Of a stretch of DNA of 64,000 bases, positions 51,301 through 62,700 are shown in pieces. Position 1 is the first letter of the stretch. Each line of letters opens with the position of its first letter. The notes beneath the pieces are model-generated. The model was given only the letters and a program-made list of their open reading frames with translations. It made no database searches and had not been told where the DNA came from. The stretch lies in contig NC_071333.1 in NCBI RefSeq assembly GCF_010183535.1, positions 18,102,587-18,166,586 on the forward strand. Direction: 5' to 3'. A program made the translations under genes and the position numbers. Origin of the DNA: Caenorhabditis remanei (taxonomy: Eukaryota > Nematoda > Chromadorea > Rhabditida > Rhabditidae).

Positions 51301-52394
51301 ATAAAGATGATCCGGTCATCCGATACATCTCGAAATTGCCTCAAAGTTCTTGAAGGGTTAGTTATCATTTCTCTTTTTCTTCTTCCGGTGTCCAGAAAAA
51401 ATCTTTACTAATCTGTTGAAGAATATGATTTTGTCACTTTTCTCATTCCTCCATTCTTTTGCGTCCCCCTACCCCTCCTTCCTTTTTTGAATAATTGATC
51501 AAGTTTTTGTTCTTTTGGAAGGTCTTCTGACGTCTTTTGGCTAGAAGAAACCCGACTCCGAATCTGTCAGTAAGGCGATACTAATTGTCGCTGGTAACTG
51601 AAACATTTTGTTTTAACATCTAATGGATTCGACAATGTCCGACGACCTCGACACGTTAGTTTTTGAAGTTTGAAATTTACTCCCCCGTCTCTCACAATGA
51701 TATCATTTTTCCTGGGAAATAGATCTTTCATTCTCTCGAAATGTTAAACAAACCAATGCTTCAATATACGAAATATAAATATAGTATTAGAAAGCGTGAC
51801 ATTTGTCGGTTTGTTATTTTCACGAAATATGAGGAATGAGTATTATAAATTTTCAATTATAGATATGATCTCTATCTTTTGGTTATCACTTGACACGAGA
51901 ATAACAAATATGGCTTTTTTCGAAAATCTCTCTTTCTGATTTGAAGTAATCCGACCACGAGCTCTATATAAAATTGAAGCAGAAAAAACCATTTTTCAAG
52001 CAATTTTCATATCTTTTTCTTTCTCCTCTCCAAAACCAAAACAGATATTAGCTCTGTGCATGTTTGCGTTTTCTTCCAGGGCCATGCATCTTTTTATGTT
52101 TTGAACTTGAGATTATTTCTGGTAAGCATCTTTTTTCTGACGGTTTTCCCTGCGGGCTATTTTTCTTGGCCCGATTCGCGAAGAGTCTATCTTGTTTATG
52201 GCGTTTCTGAATTTCAGAATCTTGCCTCAGAAAAGCAAAAAACGCGTAAAACCCTAAAACAAACCAATGCATCGACAGAAGACGAACGTATGTTTGTTTT
52301 CAAGCGTTGACTATTAAACCCAGCTGCTTTTCTATACTCCCTGATTCTGACTCTAATTCCTATCACTTCTCAAAACTATCTCTAATATATCAAA
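48306..52394. other. Spacer between divergent genes
   Basis: About 4.1 kb between the DUF4211-like gene (minus) and the GSK-3-like kinase (plus). The part at 48370-48720 is GC-richer and probably holds the minus-strand promoter. 48824-49069 is a short plus-strand open frame without splice context. A GC hairpin lies at 50102-50123. The pyrimidine-rich stretch 51900-52394 is probably kinase promoter or leader. No further genes I can support. Confidence 0.45.
50102..50123. repeat. Short GC hairpin
   Basis: GCGCGCA and TGCGCGC arms around an 8-base loop (aaaggttg), in otherwise AT-rich DNA. No U-tract terminator context applies in a eukaryote; role unknown. Confidence 0.4.
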
Positions 52395-54063
52395 ATGCAT
52401 AGAATGCGTCGATCGACCGGATTCACGGAGCCAGTGAGTTTTCATACTGTTATGGCGAGACAAGGTACAGGAAGCAGAGGAGACCGTGAAGTGGAAATTC
52501 AGTTCACTAATATGCAGGTTTGTTTTTGTTATGAAGACCAAAAATCAAATTAATAAAACTAAGATATAAAATAAACATTTTTGCAATGTATTTTTATATT
52601 TTTTCAGCTCATCGGGTCCGGTTCCTTCGGTGCAGTATACAAAGCAGTACTCCGTGAAAACGACGAGCCAATTGCCATTAAAAAAGTGAAGGTTGATGAC
52701 AGATTCAAAGTAATTCGTAGCCAGAAATAAATAACATAATCTAATCCTTTCAGAGTCGTGAGCTCACTATCATGCATGAAATGGATCATCCAAATATTGT
52801 CAGATTACTCTATTACTACCACATGCAGGTAAACTATACTCACAAAAAAGAAAATTGCGAACTAATATCGTTTTCAGCAAGAAAACTGTCTCAATTTTGT
52901 CATGGAGTTCATGCCAAAAGACTTGGCTTATGTACACCGCCAATTTGCGCATAATGACAAACAAATGCCAGCAGGGCCTATCAAACTTTACATGTTCCAA
53001 CTTCTCCGTGGTATTGGATTCCTTCACTTGCATAATATTGTTCATCGCGATATTAAACCGAAAAACCTTCTTGTTGACGAAGCTAATGGCATCCTCAAAA
53101 TTTGCGATTTTGGATCTGCAAAGCGTCTATCGAAAAATGAACCTAATATAACTTATATTTGCTCAAGATACTACCGGGCGCCCGAGCTCATCTTCGGATC
53201 AAAGAACTATGACACTTCTATTGGTATGTAGAAAAATGAGCTATGGTTTTTTAAACCAGTTTTTGTTTAAGATACATGGTCGGTTGGAACTGTGGTTGGG
53301 GAGTTGCTACATAACGCCCCGATTTTCTTAGCTGACTCAGCCATCGACATTCTCGCTCAACAAATCAAGGTTGGTTTTTTCACTCGACTACTTAAATAAG
53401 AGTTTTTAAATATTCAGGCATTTGGAACCCCTTCCAAGGAAGACATGACCAAATGGAATTATGAATTCGTTCACATTCCATATGACACAATAACAGGAGT
53501 GGGTATCCAAAAGGTCAGTTGTTTTTCTTCACTTGAATTGTTATGTAACAAAAACATAAATGGAACTCTTAACCCGTCAGATTTTTCCAAGAATGTGTAG
53601 TGTACTTAACTCCCAGTTCTCCCAGTAGTTTTGAGTTTATGACAAGAATTTGGAAACAACAACGAAATAAATCATAGTCATAAGAAGAAGACACCCGCGC
53701 AAGTTTTAGTACTTTTTATATAGTGGGAAGGCTAAACTGAGAATTTGCCAATGTCAAGAAGTTAGAAAACCATTTTTCAAATCTAGTTTTATATTTCAGT
53801 ACATCGGTCGTAAACTATCCCTGTCGACTCTTGAATTGCTCAACAGCCTGCTCAAAATGGACCCAAAACTTCGTATCAAACCTTATCACGCTCTTGCTCT
53901 CCCGTACTTCGATGAGCTCCGAGATCCCCAATACAAACTTCCAAGTGGTGCTCCGATGCCTCAACTCTTTGATTGGCTTGAAAAAGAGTATATTGCCAAC
54001 CATGAGATAATTAAAGACATTTTCCCGAGAACTGAGGAAGGAGACAAAGTTGAGTGTTTGTGA
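52395..54063 (+). CDS. GSK-3-like serine/threonine kinase
   Basis: Seven exons join in phase: 52395-52517, 52608-52709, 52754-52828, 52878-53223, 53272-53369, 53418-53513 and 53800-54063, giving 367 aa. Full kinase domain: glycine loop LIGSGSFGAVYKAV, lysine in IAIKKVK, helix-C region SRELTIMHEMDHPNIVRL, catalytic loop HRDIKPKNLL, DFGSAKRL, and activation-loop ICSRYYRAPELIFG with the GSK-3 Tyr. Gly-Ser-Ala after DFG and SRYYRAPEL are diagnostic of the GSK-3 family. The catalytic loop has KPKN where canonical GSK-3 has KPQN, and the N- and C-terminal tails are short, as in divergent worm GSK-3 paralogues reported to be sperm-enriched (gskl genes). I cannot tell which paralogue this is. Probably active, since Lys, Asp, Asn and DFG are present. 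Confidence 0.93.
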
Positions 54064-54630
54064 GAAAAGTTATATTTTTTAATTACCATTCATTTTTCTT
54101 TTTTCACTTTTTATATTATTTCCCATCCCCATTTCTCACTATTTATTCGCTTATGTATTAGTTTTGAAAGTAGGCTTTCAAGAGAATATGAAATACACTT
54201 TATTTATTTTTCGAACATATATTTTGAGTATTTTGAGACAGAAGTACATTGTGAATATACATTTTTGTATTAAGGATACAATAAATAATTTAAAATAATA
54301 AATAGTGATTTTCAATCAAAGATATTCAATCAGATATTTCGAGACTGGATGAAATGACAGAGTGTACAAACTTTCAGACGGATCGTGAATGTGGCAGTAT
54401 GGAAGAAATAAATGGAAGAATAGCCGGTCTGGGAGAGCACTTTTAATTTAGACAAAAATAGTGTTACAATAAAATTAATGCACCATGTTCTCGACCAGTT
54501 CTTTGACACTTATCTTTTTCTTTTTCTGGCACATAGAAAAACCCGATATTCTGGAAAATTGGACAAGAGAAAGAAAAAGAGATAATTTTAAGGGAGCATA
54601 CAAGCAGACACACTTTTTGTTATAATCGAG
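54064..54630. other. Convergent 3' spacer
   Basis: The 3' ends of the kinase (plus) and the small membrane protein gene (minus) face each other. AATAAA-type signals lie near 54280. I see no coding sequence. Confidence 0.45.
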
Positions 54631-55009
54631 TTAGGCAGCGGCCCACAATCCTCCCGAAAATCCTGCTCCCCATTTTCTCTCCCGCTCTTTTCCATCCTGA
54701 CGGGTAGCGCTTTTGTTTCTGAAAATACAGATGAAATAGGGTGAAGAAAAGTGGGCTTACCTAACAGACGTGGTCTTTTTTGTGATGAAGTTGCCGAGAA
54801 AAAACGCAAGCAGGGATAATATTATGCAAACAACGACGAGAATCATCGCCCATGTAGGCCAATGGCTTTTTCCCTCCTAAACGTGAAAATTTGATTCTAG
54901 AAGTGCTCAAAGATAAGCCTGACATAAGAAAAGTACGAACCTGAAGATGTGGCTCAATCAAACCATCTAATATCTGGATCTCGTGTGAGAGCGGCGTCGC
55001 TGAGTCCAT
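54631..55009 (-). CDS. Small single-pass membrane protein, 90 aa
   Basis: Three exons in phase: 54941-55009 (MDSATPLSHEIQILDGLIEP...), about 54769-54878 (EGKSHWPTW then a hydrophobic helix AMILVVVCIILSLLAFFL, then GNFITKKTTSV) and 54631 to about 54720 (NKSATRQDGKERERKWGAGF to TAA). It has one membrane segment, an acidic N-terminus and a basic C-terminus, so N-outside orientation is likely by the positive-inside rule. No signal peptide. A leader exon boundary (TTTCCAG) lies about 27 bases upstream of the ATG. The layout resembles the N-terminus of synaptotagmin-type or small regulatory membrane proteins, but no family is recognised and no C2 domains follow. Confidence 0.65.
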
Positions 55010-56078
55010 TTCTCTCGACCAATGGTTTTGAATTTCTGGAAATGAGAAGATAGAAAAGGAAAAAATGGAAAGAAAAAGAGAAGAAAAGAAGAGAACAGCT
55101 ACTGAGCAAACAAACTGAAAAACGATCTGCTCACGGGAGGCACGAAGGCCTTCTCTGAGCTGAGGAAAGAAGTGGAGTGATTGTAAATGCATGGAAAGTG
55201 AAAATTCGACAATAGAACGGCAAAAATGTGATCGAACAGTTGGGACGAAAGTGGAGATGAGAAATCGGTCAGTTTTGGTTAGGTTATCAAAAAACCGAAG
55301 GTTGTTAGATGATTTTGTCTAAGGTTATGTAACATGCATGCTCAGATTAGTGATACAGTAATGTAGTAATGACTAACTATCGGGTCTTCAGACACCCACC
55401 AGTGGCCACCACCTACCACAGACTTCCTTTTTTATAAATGCTCCCTTATCTCCTTTTCCCTGCCAATAGGTTCGAGAAATCAAACTATTTACCATAACAG
55501 TCAATGTCTAGAGATATAATCACAGAGGGAGTATTCCCCAACAAAAAAAACATCTTCTCAGAAAAATAATGCCTCGACAGGAGTACTACAATTATTTTTA
55601 CTTTCTCAATGTCAGTTTTTTCTCGATTCGTTAAAAAAATAATTGTGAGTTACTCGTGATGAAATTCTGGTTTATATACACAAAAAACAAAAAAGGTTTC
55701 TACTAGCTTCTCCCCATAGAAATATAAAAAGCCAATTTGTAGAATATACGAAATGCAAAAACAGAATCTAGGATTGAGAAATGAGAAGGGCACGGAGAAA
55801 CAGAAACAATGAATCCAAATGCAATGATGCATTTTTCAGCGGACCATAGTTCAGTTATTGGAATTTCAAAAAGATTTGTCCAATATCTATGCAATTTTGA
55901 TGAGTTGACATAAGAGAATAGGATTTTTGAAGACTACAGTAGTCTCTGACATTTAGAAATTGAGAATAGGAGCTTCTAGACAAAAAAACACAGAAAAACG
56001 TTATTTCTGAAATTGTATTTCACTTTATTTTATGTCAAGTGTAATGTCTATGGACAAAAAAACCCGCACAAAAAGACT
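55010..56078. other. Spacer
   Basis: About 1.1 kb. 55030-55190 is probably the leader exon or outron of the small membrane protein gene. The remainder is AT-rich without convincing exons. Confidence 0.4.
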
Positions 56079-56609
56079 ATGAAGCAAAATGAGATCTATC
56101 TAGAAGCTGTGAGAGATGTTAACGAAAAAATAAAGTCAGTTCTCTTCTTCTGTTAGAGTGAGTGCGAGAGAGATAGAAAATCTAGTTACGCGTCGTTGTA
56201 TGTTACTCCGGATATTTCAATTGAGTCGTTCAACTTGACGAATAACGTATGGGGGCACGCCGAAACATTTGTTTTAGATTATGGCAAAAGGGTCCATACA
56301 CTTATGTTTTTAAACAACGAGTTAGTTTGCAGTAGCATACAGATCAACTTGTTAAGCAAGGGAACATACTACTCACCAAATGCATTGAATAAATACATAG
56401 CTATGATTTTTGATTTCACTTGGAAGCAGAAACACCGCTTTACTTTTCAAAAAAATCGAAAAAGAAAAAAGCAAGACGTTGAAACCTCACGACATTGCGA
56501 AAAACGTCAGTTTCAAGTAATTCGATACCCGATTATCTCTCGAAATGCTCCTCCCCCGCAGAATCTAAGTGTAGTTTCATCAACAGACACCAATAATATT
56601 GTTTATTAG
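56079..56609 (+). CDS. Tentative small gene, 159 aa, unknown
   Basis: Exon 56079-56134 (MKQNEIYLEAVRDVNEKI) and exon 56186-56609 join in phase across a 51-base intron (gtcagt...tctag). They read on through YVTPDISIESFNLTNN and NVWGHAETFVLDYGKRV to a Lys/Arg-rich part (FQKNRKRKKQDVE), ending at TAG 56609. The composition is protein-like and not mirrored by a minus-strand gene. The stop is only about 16 bases from that of tap-1 on the other strand. There is no recognised domain. The donor is weak, so an eroded gene or an exon of a longer gene is possible. Confidence 0.45.
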
Positions 56610-56625
56610 ACAAAGTATATATAAA

Positions 56626-59164
56626 TTACTTCGGAGCTTTCGACATCAATATAAACTTTCTCATTTTGTCATAATTACGACCAGAATGGAATCCGACTGC
56701 ATCCACGTAAGGTATAGAGCAAGGTTCGAACATTGTAGTGTTGGTGGATTCCATTGTGGAGAAAGCAGAGTCTACTGTTTCATAGAGTTCTGCAGGTGCA
56801 TTCACTTCTGGAAGTTTCACATAGATCACGGTCATCTCTTCGCGGTGGTTGCTGATGACACAATTGTCGTCAGTCATCTGGAATTCAAAAATGTATTTGA
56901 TGCCAAAAATATATCATATTTTGTCTTTTTTGGTTGAAAATGTTAAACTTCGAGAGTGTATCCTGGCACAACTAACAGTCCCTCAAAATAAGTTTTATGG
57001 ATCAAACAGACCAAGAGTAGAACTCTATTTTTGTAGTTGGCAACTTTTTTCTACGGACGCTCCCTTTCTACGGAAATAGTGCGATTTTTGAGCTATCCTC
57101 TCAGAATGACCATAACTCTTTAGGGAGTGCCCGTACAAAAAAGTCGCCAGCTACCAAAATAGAGCTCTACTTTAAATCTGCTCGATCCATAAAAAATATT
57201 TTGTGGGTAAAATTGTTTTACTATGACATACTCTCAAAATTGGACAATTTCAACTGAAAACGGCCAAACTTCATATATTTTTGCACACTGTATATACAAA
57301 CCGTTATGAAAGCATCAAGATGTTTTCTTGCAAACGAGTCAGCTAACGCCTGCGCTGTACTTGTCAAAGTGTGGTCCTCAATCAATCGGACAGATACTTC
57401 TCTAAAAATTTATTTATATTTTAAGTCGGAAACTATAAAATTTACGTCGCTATATTCTCCACTTCTACTTCCTTTAGATTTTGTACCACTCCATCGGATA
57501 GTAGAACTATGTGCCGCCATGAAGGATCAATCTGAAAAATTCAAATTTTTTGTTGTCGCGATATTTGTATCATAGTGAGTCACTATTCCCTGGCTAACAA
57601 TACCAATATCTGAATTCCATTTCAAAAGGAAAAAAGCCAACAACAAAAATCAATTTTAATGGTCTTTCGTCTCTTTTCCTTTCTGGAACATTCAGATTCC
57701 TCTTTTCAATTTCATTCCCCCTTTCTCAATTTTCGGATTTCTCTTCTCTCCCATCAATTACCCTGAAATATTGCACATCCGGCGTCGATATAACAGGTGG
57801 TCCTTTTGCATTTTTGAACGCTTCGGTCTCCTCAAACAAATGTGTTCTTTTCAAATCACCTATTGCTCTTGTGGGGGATAGAACAGTCTGAAAATTTCTG
57901 ACACATTAAAGCTATTTTTGTTTTAATCTCACATCCGGATCTATTCCAAGTGATTTTATCCTTTGAATTTCATTCGGGTTGTCGTTATTATGTAGGTTTG
58001 TATTGAGTTGAATCACTTCGTTTTCACTATTCATTGCAAGTGCTCTGGAAATTATATACTACAAAAAAGAAACATTTTTGTCTTTTTTCCCGTTCAAATA
58101 GACATACGAGACGTTGCCATGGAACCTCAGACACTGCGCTTCGATAATCCCACGTGCATTTACCTAGAGCGCCAGTTCCAGTCATACCCACTAGTCCAGA
58201 ATCGATTTTTATTCTAAGGTGTATAACTTACAAAGAACTGCCGCAGTTTAGCACGTAAAGGTCTTGGTTAATGATCATGACAACTAGTGCAGTGGTTCCT
58301 TGTCGTATCTAGAAAATAGTTATTATTATTATGAAAAAAAAAATAGAAAATAGTTATTATTATTATAGAAACCGGATATAACTATCCGGGCACAAACCTT
58401 TTGATTTATTCTCGACACTGCGTTCTTCCCGCCTTCTGACTGGTCCTCCAATTTTAGTAAACGCTCATTTAGAGCATCTGCGCTTGATAGTAAATATCTT
58501 TCCGCAGTGTTTTCAAATTTTCTTCGGAATTCCTCGCAAACCTAAAATTAAATAAAAATATATTTATTTTTTTCGATTCTAAACTTACTTGAAAGGGTAG
58601 AAGGTTTGGAGATATAGGATTTTCTTGGAATAGCTCATAAACTAATCTGTTCATGACAAACTTCGCAGTGTAATCACCTCCATTGAATCCAGAGAAGATT
58701 CCATACACCTTTATAGGACCATTGCTGCAAATTTTTTAAAGTTTTCTATATCGAGGTTTTGAGACAAAATATATATTTCTCTGTCTCATTTATAAAGAGA
58801 AGCTGTCACTTTCTTCTGCTATTGTTCTATTCGTTCCTTTCTTTTTTACAACACACACAAGGTGTAAAATGTTGACTTTTTTGCGCTTCTAATCGCATTT
58901 TTTCTCGTTCTGCTTGAAAGTATCATGACATGTTGTACTGAGTGACTTTCTTCTACCTACATTTCTTCCGCTTGACTAAATTCTTTGATCTGACAACCTT
59001 TTACTTCTAATTATGAAATAAAAGACTCACTTAATACATGTTGAGCACGATAGGAAGTCGTTGTTCTGCACTGGCTTCTTTTGTTTTGAATAGCGGCAGC
59101 TGTGCACTGTGCCAATACCTGCATCGGTGTTGGCGGAGTATTGATCGACGAACCCGTCCTCCAT
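56626..59164 (-). CDS. tap-1: TAK1-binding protein TAP-1 (TAB1-like PP2C pseudophosphatase)
   Basis: About nine exons, about 390 aa. The start at 59164 (MEDGFVDQYSANTDAGIGTV) follows a TTGCAG acceptor by 17 bases. Later pieces follow the PP2C fold: YGIFSGFNGGDYTAKFVMNR (where active PP2C has DGHGG), TTALVVMIINQDLYVLNCGS, IQLNTNLHNNDNPNEIQRIK, LSPTRAIGDLKRT (active: SRAFGD), WRHIVLLSDGVVQN and MTDDNCVISN. The metal-binding Asp of DGHGG is replaced (FNGGD), so catalysis is not expected, as known for TAB1. Worm TAP-1 activates the TAK1 kinase MOM-4 in Wnt/MAPK signalling. It ends at TAA 56626 after YDKMRKFILMSKAPK. The intron before the last exon holds a long palindrome (56903-57287). Confidence 0.88.
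56903..57287. mobile_element. Long imperfect palindrome in a tap-1 intron
   Basis: Two arms of about 165 bases (56903-57070 and about 57118-57287) are inverted copies. Shared text includes gagtgta/gagtatg, ttttatggatc, agtagaactctattttt/agtagagctctattttgg and cttttttctacggacgctccc/cttttttgtacgggcactccc. A loop of about 48 bases lies between. No coding capacity. Foldback-type element. Confidence 0.75.
58308..58383. repeat. Short tandem repeat and hairpin in a tap-1 intron
   Basis: The unit tagaaaatagttattattattat occurs twice (58310 and 58343 areas), with an A-run between. It is followed by a perfect hairpin, ccggata-taac-tatccgg, near 58373-58390. This takes up almost the whole intron between the exons that carry TTALVVMIINQDL and SGGKNAVSRINQK. 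Confidence 0.5.
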
Positions 59165-59729
59165 TCCACTTGTTTAGTGCTCTGCAAGAAATTTGGTGCT
59201 TGTGATTTTAGATTAGGAATGAATGAGAAAAATAAATGACATTTAGATGTGACGAATCGCGTTTTGTCTTGAGTTGCTGAGCAAACAAACATTTCATGAG
59301 TAGCAATGTGCTCATTTCATTTCAAACAGCAAACTCACTATGTCATAGTAACATTTTCAAATGTTCAATGAAAATAAGAAAGAAAAGAGGTGAAGGAAAA
59401 ATGCTAATCCTCGAAATTTAATATCCGGTCTATTTCACATGAAAACGCGTTTCTATTCTTATCAAGCGCATTGCTGGCTTTCGCTGTCAAACACAAACAC
59501 GTTGAGGAGAAGTGGCATGCCGGCCTCCGCACACACATGTATGTGTACAACGCGCTCCACGGAGAAAAACCGATAATCGCAAGTTTGGACAATTAATGCG
59601 TTTTCGCATAAATAATGAACTTGTTGCCACGATAAAAACAGTTTTTTCATTGTTTTCCAACTTCATTTATCGACTTCTCCTCCATTTTTTCTCAAAAATC
59701 AATATAATGTTCAGAATTGTACCACGCGG
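59165..59729. promoter_or_regulatory. Divergent promoter region tap-1 / BLTP3-like gene
   Basis: 565 bases separate the two start codons, which point away from each other. Both promoters must lie here or within leader introns. No recognisable individual sites. Confidence 0.45.
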
Positions 59730-62700
59730 ATGACGTCGATAATAAAAAACCAGTTAGTCAAGCATTTATCAAAGTGAGTTTTACTTTTAAAACATTATTA
59801 AAAAATTGAAAAAACTATAACTAAGATTTTACTACGACATTTTCCAGATTCACCAAAAATTTGAAGCCTGAACAAATATCTTTGGATGTTTTAAAAGGAA
59901 ACAGCAAACTTCAGTTCATTGAGATCAATGAGGATGTGCTGACAGAGATTTTGGTGAGATTTTTGGTTTTTATAGTGGAAAAAAATTGTAGAGTTAGCTG
60001 TGTTATATTTAATTCAAAAATGTTCATTCAGGAGCTTCCATCATGGCTAAAAATCAAAAAAGCATATTGCACAGGAGTAGCTGTTAATGTCCCATGGACC
60101 AAGTTGAAAACCTGCCCAATTCAAATTGTAAGCTGTTTTTTCAATACTTAAGTTTAGCCATGCATTTTTGGCTTCTAAAATTTGATGGAAATGCGTCAGA
60201 TATTGTAGCATACCAAAAACAATTCAATTTCAGTTCATCGATGAAATAAATGTGGATGTGGAGCTCACTAACGAGGCAAAGAAAGCACCAGGAAAACCAA
60301 ACCCACTTGCGTTAGTTTTTATTCTAAAAAATATTAAAATTTCTAATCCATTTTTTCAGAAATTTGGGTGATAGCTCTTCCTATGGCTTCATGAACAAAA
60401 TAATAGAGAACATGTCTTTGTATATAAGTTCAGTGGAAATCAACTTCGATTCAGATGTCTTTGGAGGATCTTTCATGGTTAGTTTCGTGAATTTAGTGAG
60501 AAACTTATAATTTAAAAAATTAAGCTTCAACGTTTATCAGTAGAGAGCAGAAGTCCGGGATGGGCACAGGTGAAAGACTTGAGGCAGACCAGAATCACGT
60601 GCTCAACAACAAATCGAACTTTGATGTTCAAACAGGTAAATATTTTCGGTTCAGTGGTATAATATTTTCAGCGCAGTGAAAAAAAACCTTACTTTTTCCA
60701 GTTGTCATGGCACCTGCTACGCATCGAAGCATCCGCAAAGACATCTAAACATGAGAAGCGCTCCAAAATCAACGCTCCACTGAGATTGATAACAAGCGGC
60801 GGAAAGATTCGAATCGCGTTGAAGAAAAATGCAGTTGGTGAGTATATTGAAGGAAGAACTAAGAAGAAATAACGGCGACGCACTTTTTTTGGTATTTTAT
60901 GGGTCATAAAATAGAAAAAAGTGTGAACAACCGGGAAAAAGGTGGAGAGCTAGAGAGGTGTTAGAGAAAAAATTAGGTCGCTAAGCGTTTTCAGAATTTA
61001 CATTACCTTTATCAAACCAAAATCACGTTTTCCAGACGGCTCGGTCATCCATGCCAGAATCCAAACAATTCTCGACGATATCCTCTGGGTCGCCACTCTA
61101 CCACAACTTCGTTCAGCTATCTCATTTGCCAGTTACATTACGAATCTCGTGAAAGAGTCTCAGAAAAACGAAGTGGTCACCACCACCCATGTTGTGGATA
61201 GTCCGCTTATCAGAACTGCCGACAAAGATACAGATGCCAAAACCACAACTTCTGCCTACAACATTTTTCATTTCGATCAGACTTCATATCATCTCCATGT
61301 CAAGAAAATTGACCTCCATTTATGTGATGATGCTCATACTGCCAGTGGTATGTCTTACCAGAGAATTCTTTGGAGACGCGGGTTTCGAACAATCTAAAAA
61401 TTTGGTCATAGATACTTTCGACTACGGGGATTCCATTTCTCCTATCAAAACCCGCTAAATGTATTTTCGAGTCGAGTTATGAACTCCTAAACTTTTCAAA
61501 ACTTTTGATAAGCTTTTTCACATGGAGTTCCAAATCGGCCGCATATACCACATCGTGGTTTCAGTTGTGCCATAAAATGTTTGAACGCTCATAACTCGGC
61601 TTTCAGAGACATTTAGCCGGTTTTGATGGCATAAATGAACTCCCCGTAGTCAAAAGTCACCAAGTTTATAGAATGTTTGAAAACCGCGCCTCCAAACACT
61701 TCGCGTGTAAATCTTATTACCATGAAATATGAATTACGATCATTTTTTATTGCAGACTACCCACCAGACTGGGATATCGAAAGTGGCGCTATGCAAGTGA
61801 CCCTACACCAAGTGCTCATCGATGTCTACCCGAAAGCACATGCACATTCCGACAGATCCACCTGGATGAGATATGCCAACCCAAATCCGATTGCAGGATG
61901 GTTCAAATCTCACCTATCTGAACAATTTCTTACATTGTCAAGCAAGATTGAAGGTGAAAACCAGAAAAAATAAGGCCACTAGATAAAGCAACTAGATATT
62001 TTTGTTTCAGACCCCACCACCAAAACTCGTCTGGAAAGATGTTGGCCTCAACTGATCGGGTTTTTCGTTGTACTTCGAGTCCACGATTTGGCAATTCAAT
62101 GCGTTTCTGATATGAACACCAAAAAAGATGCATTGACCAACTTGTTTGAAAGCGAACGACATCTACATTCACTCCCTTCCGACCAACAAATTGTTCATGT
62201 TGAATTTGGAACCTTTTACCACCCAGCTTCGGATCAGCTCCCGGTACCGAACTCCGCAGTGTACTTCCAGTTGGGACCATTCACTATCACGTTTGATGAA
62301 AGAACGACTAGATGGTGCTGTTATGTTGCACACGCCTTGTCATCAGCTATTGTGAGTTTATTTGGAGATTCTAAATTTTGGATTTACTGTCAACATTTTA
62401 CAAAAAAAAGTGGTTATTTGACGAGAACTCGACTGAATTTTTTTTCAGATTTGAAAATTTATTAAAAATAGAAACTAATTGTACCTAACTATTAGAGAAC
62501 ATTTTCACCTTTCTAGAGTAAAACACAAATAATAATTTTTGACCTTTGAGCACAGCACTACCTTAAACGAGGGTCAAGACCCAAAAAATTTTGTATAGGT
62601 TGCTGATGACCTGATATACACAACTAAAAATTTTCTGAACTACAACATCAATACAGGTCGTACGCCCTTAGCAACTGTGACCATGTTCCAGTCTTACAGA

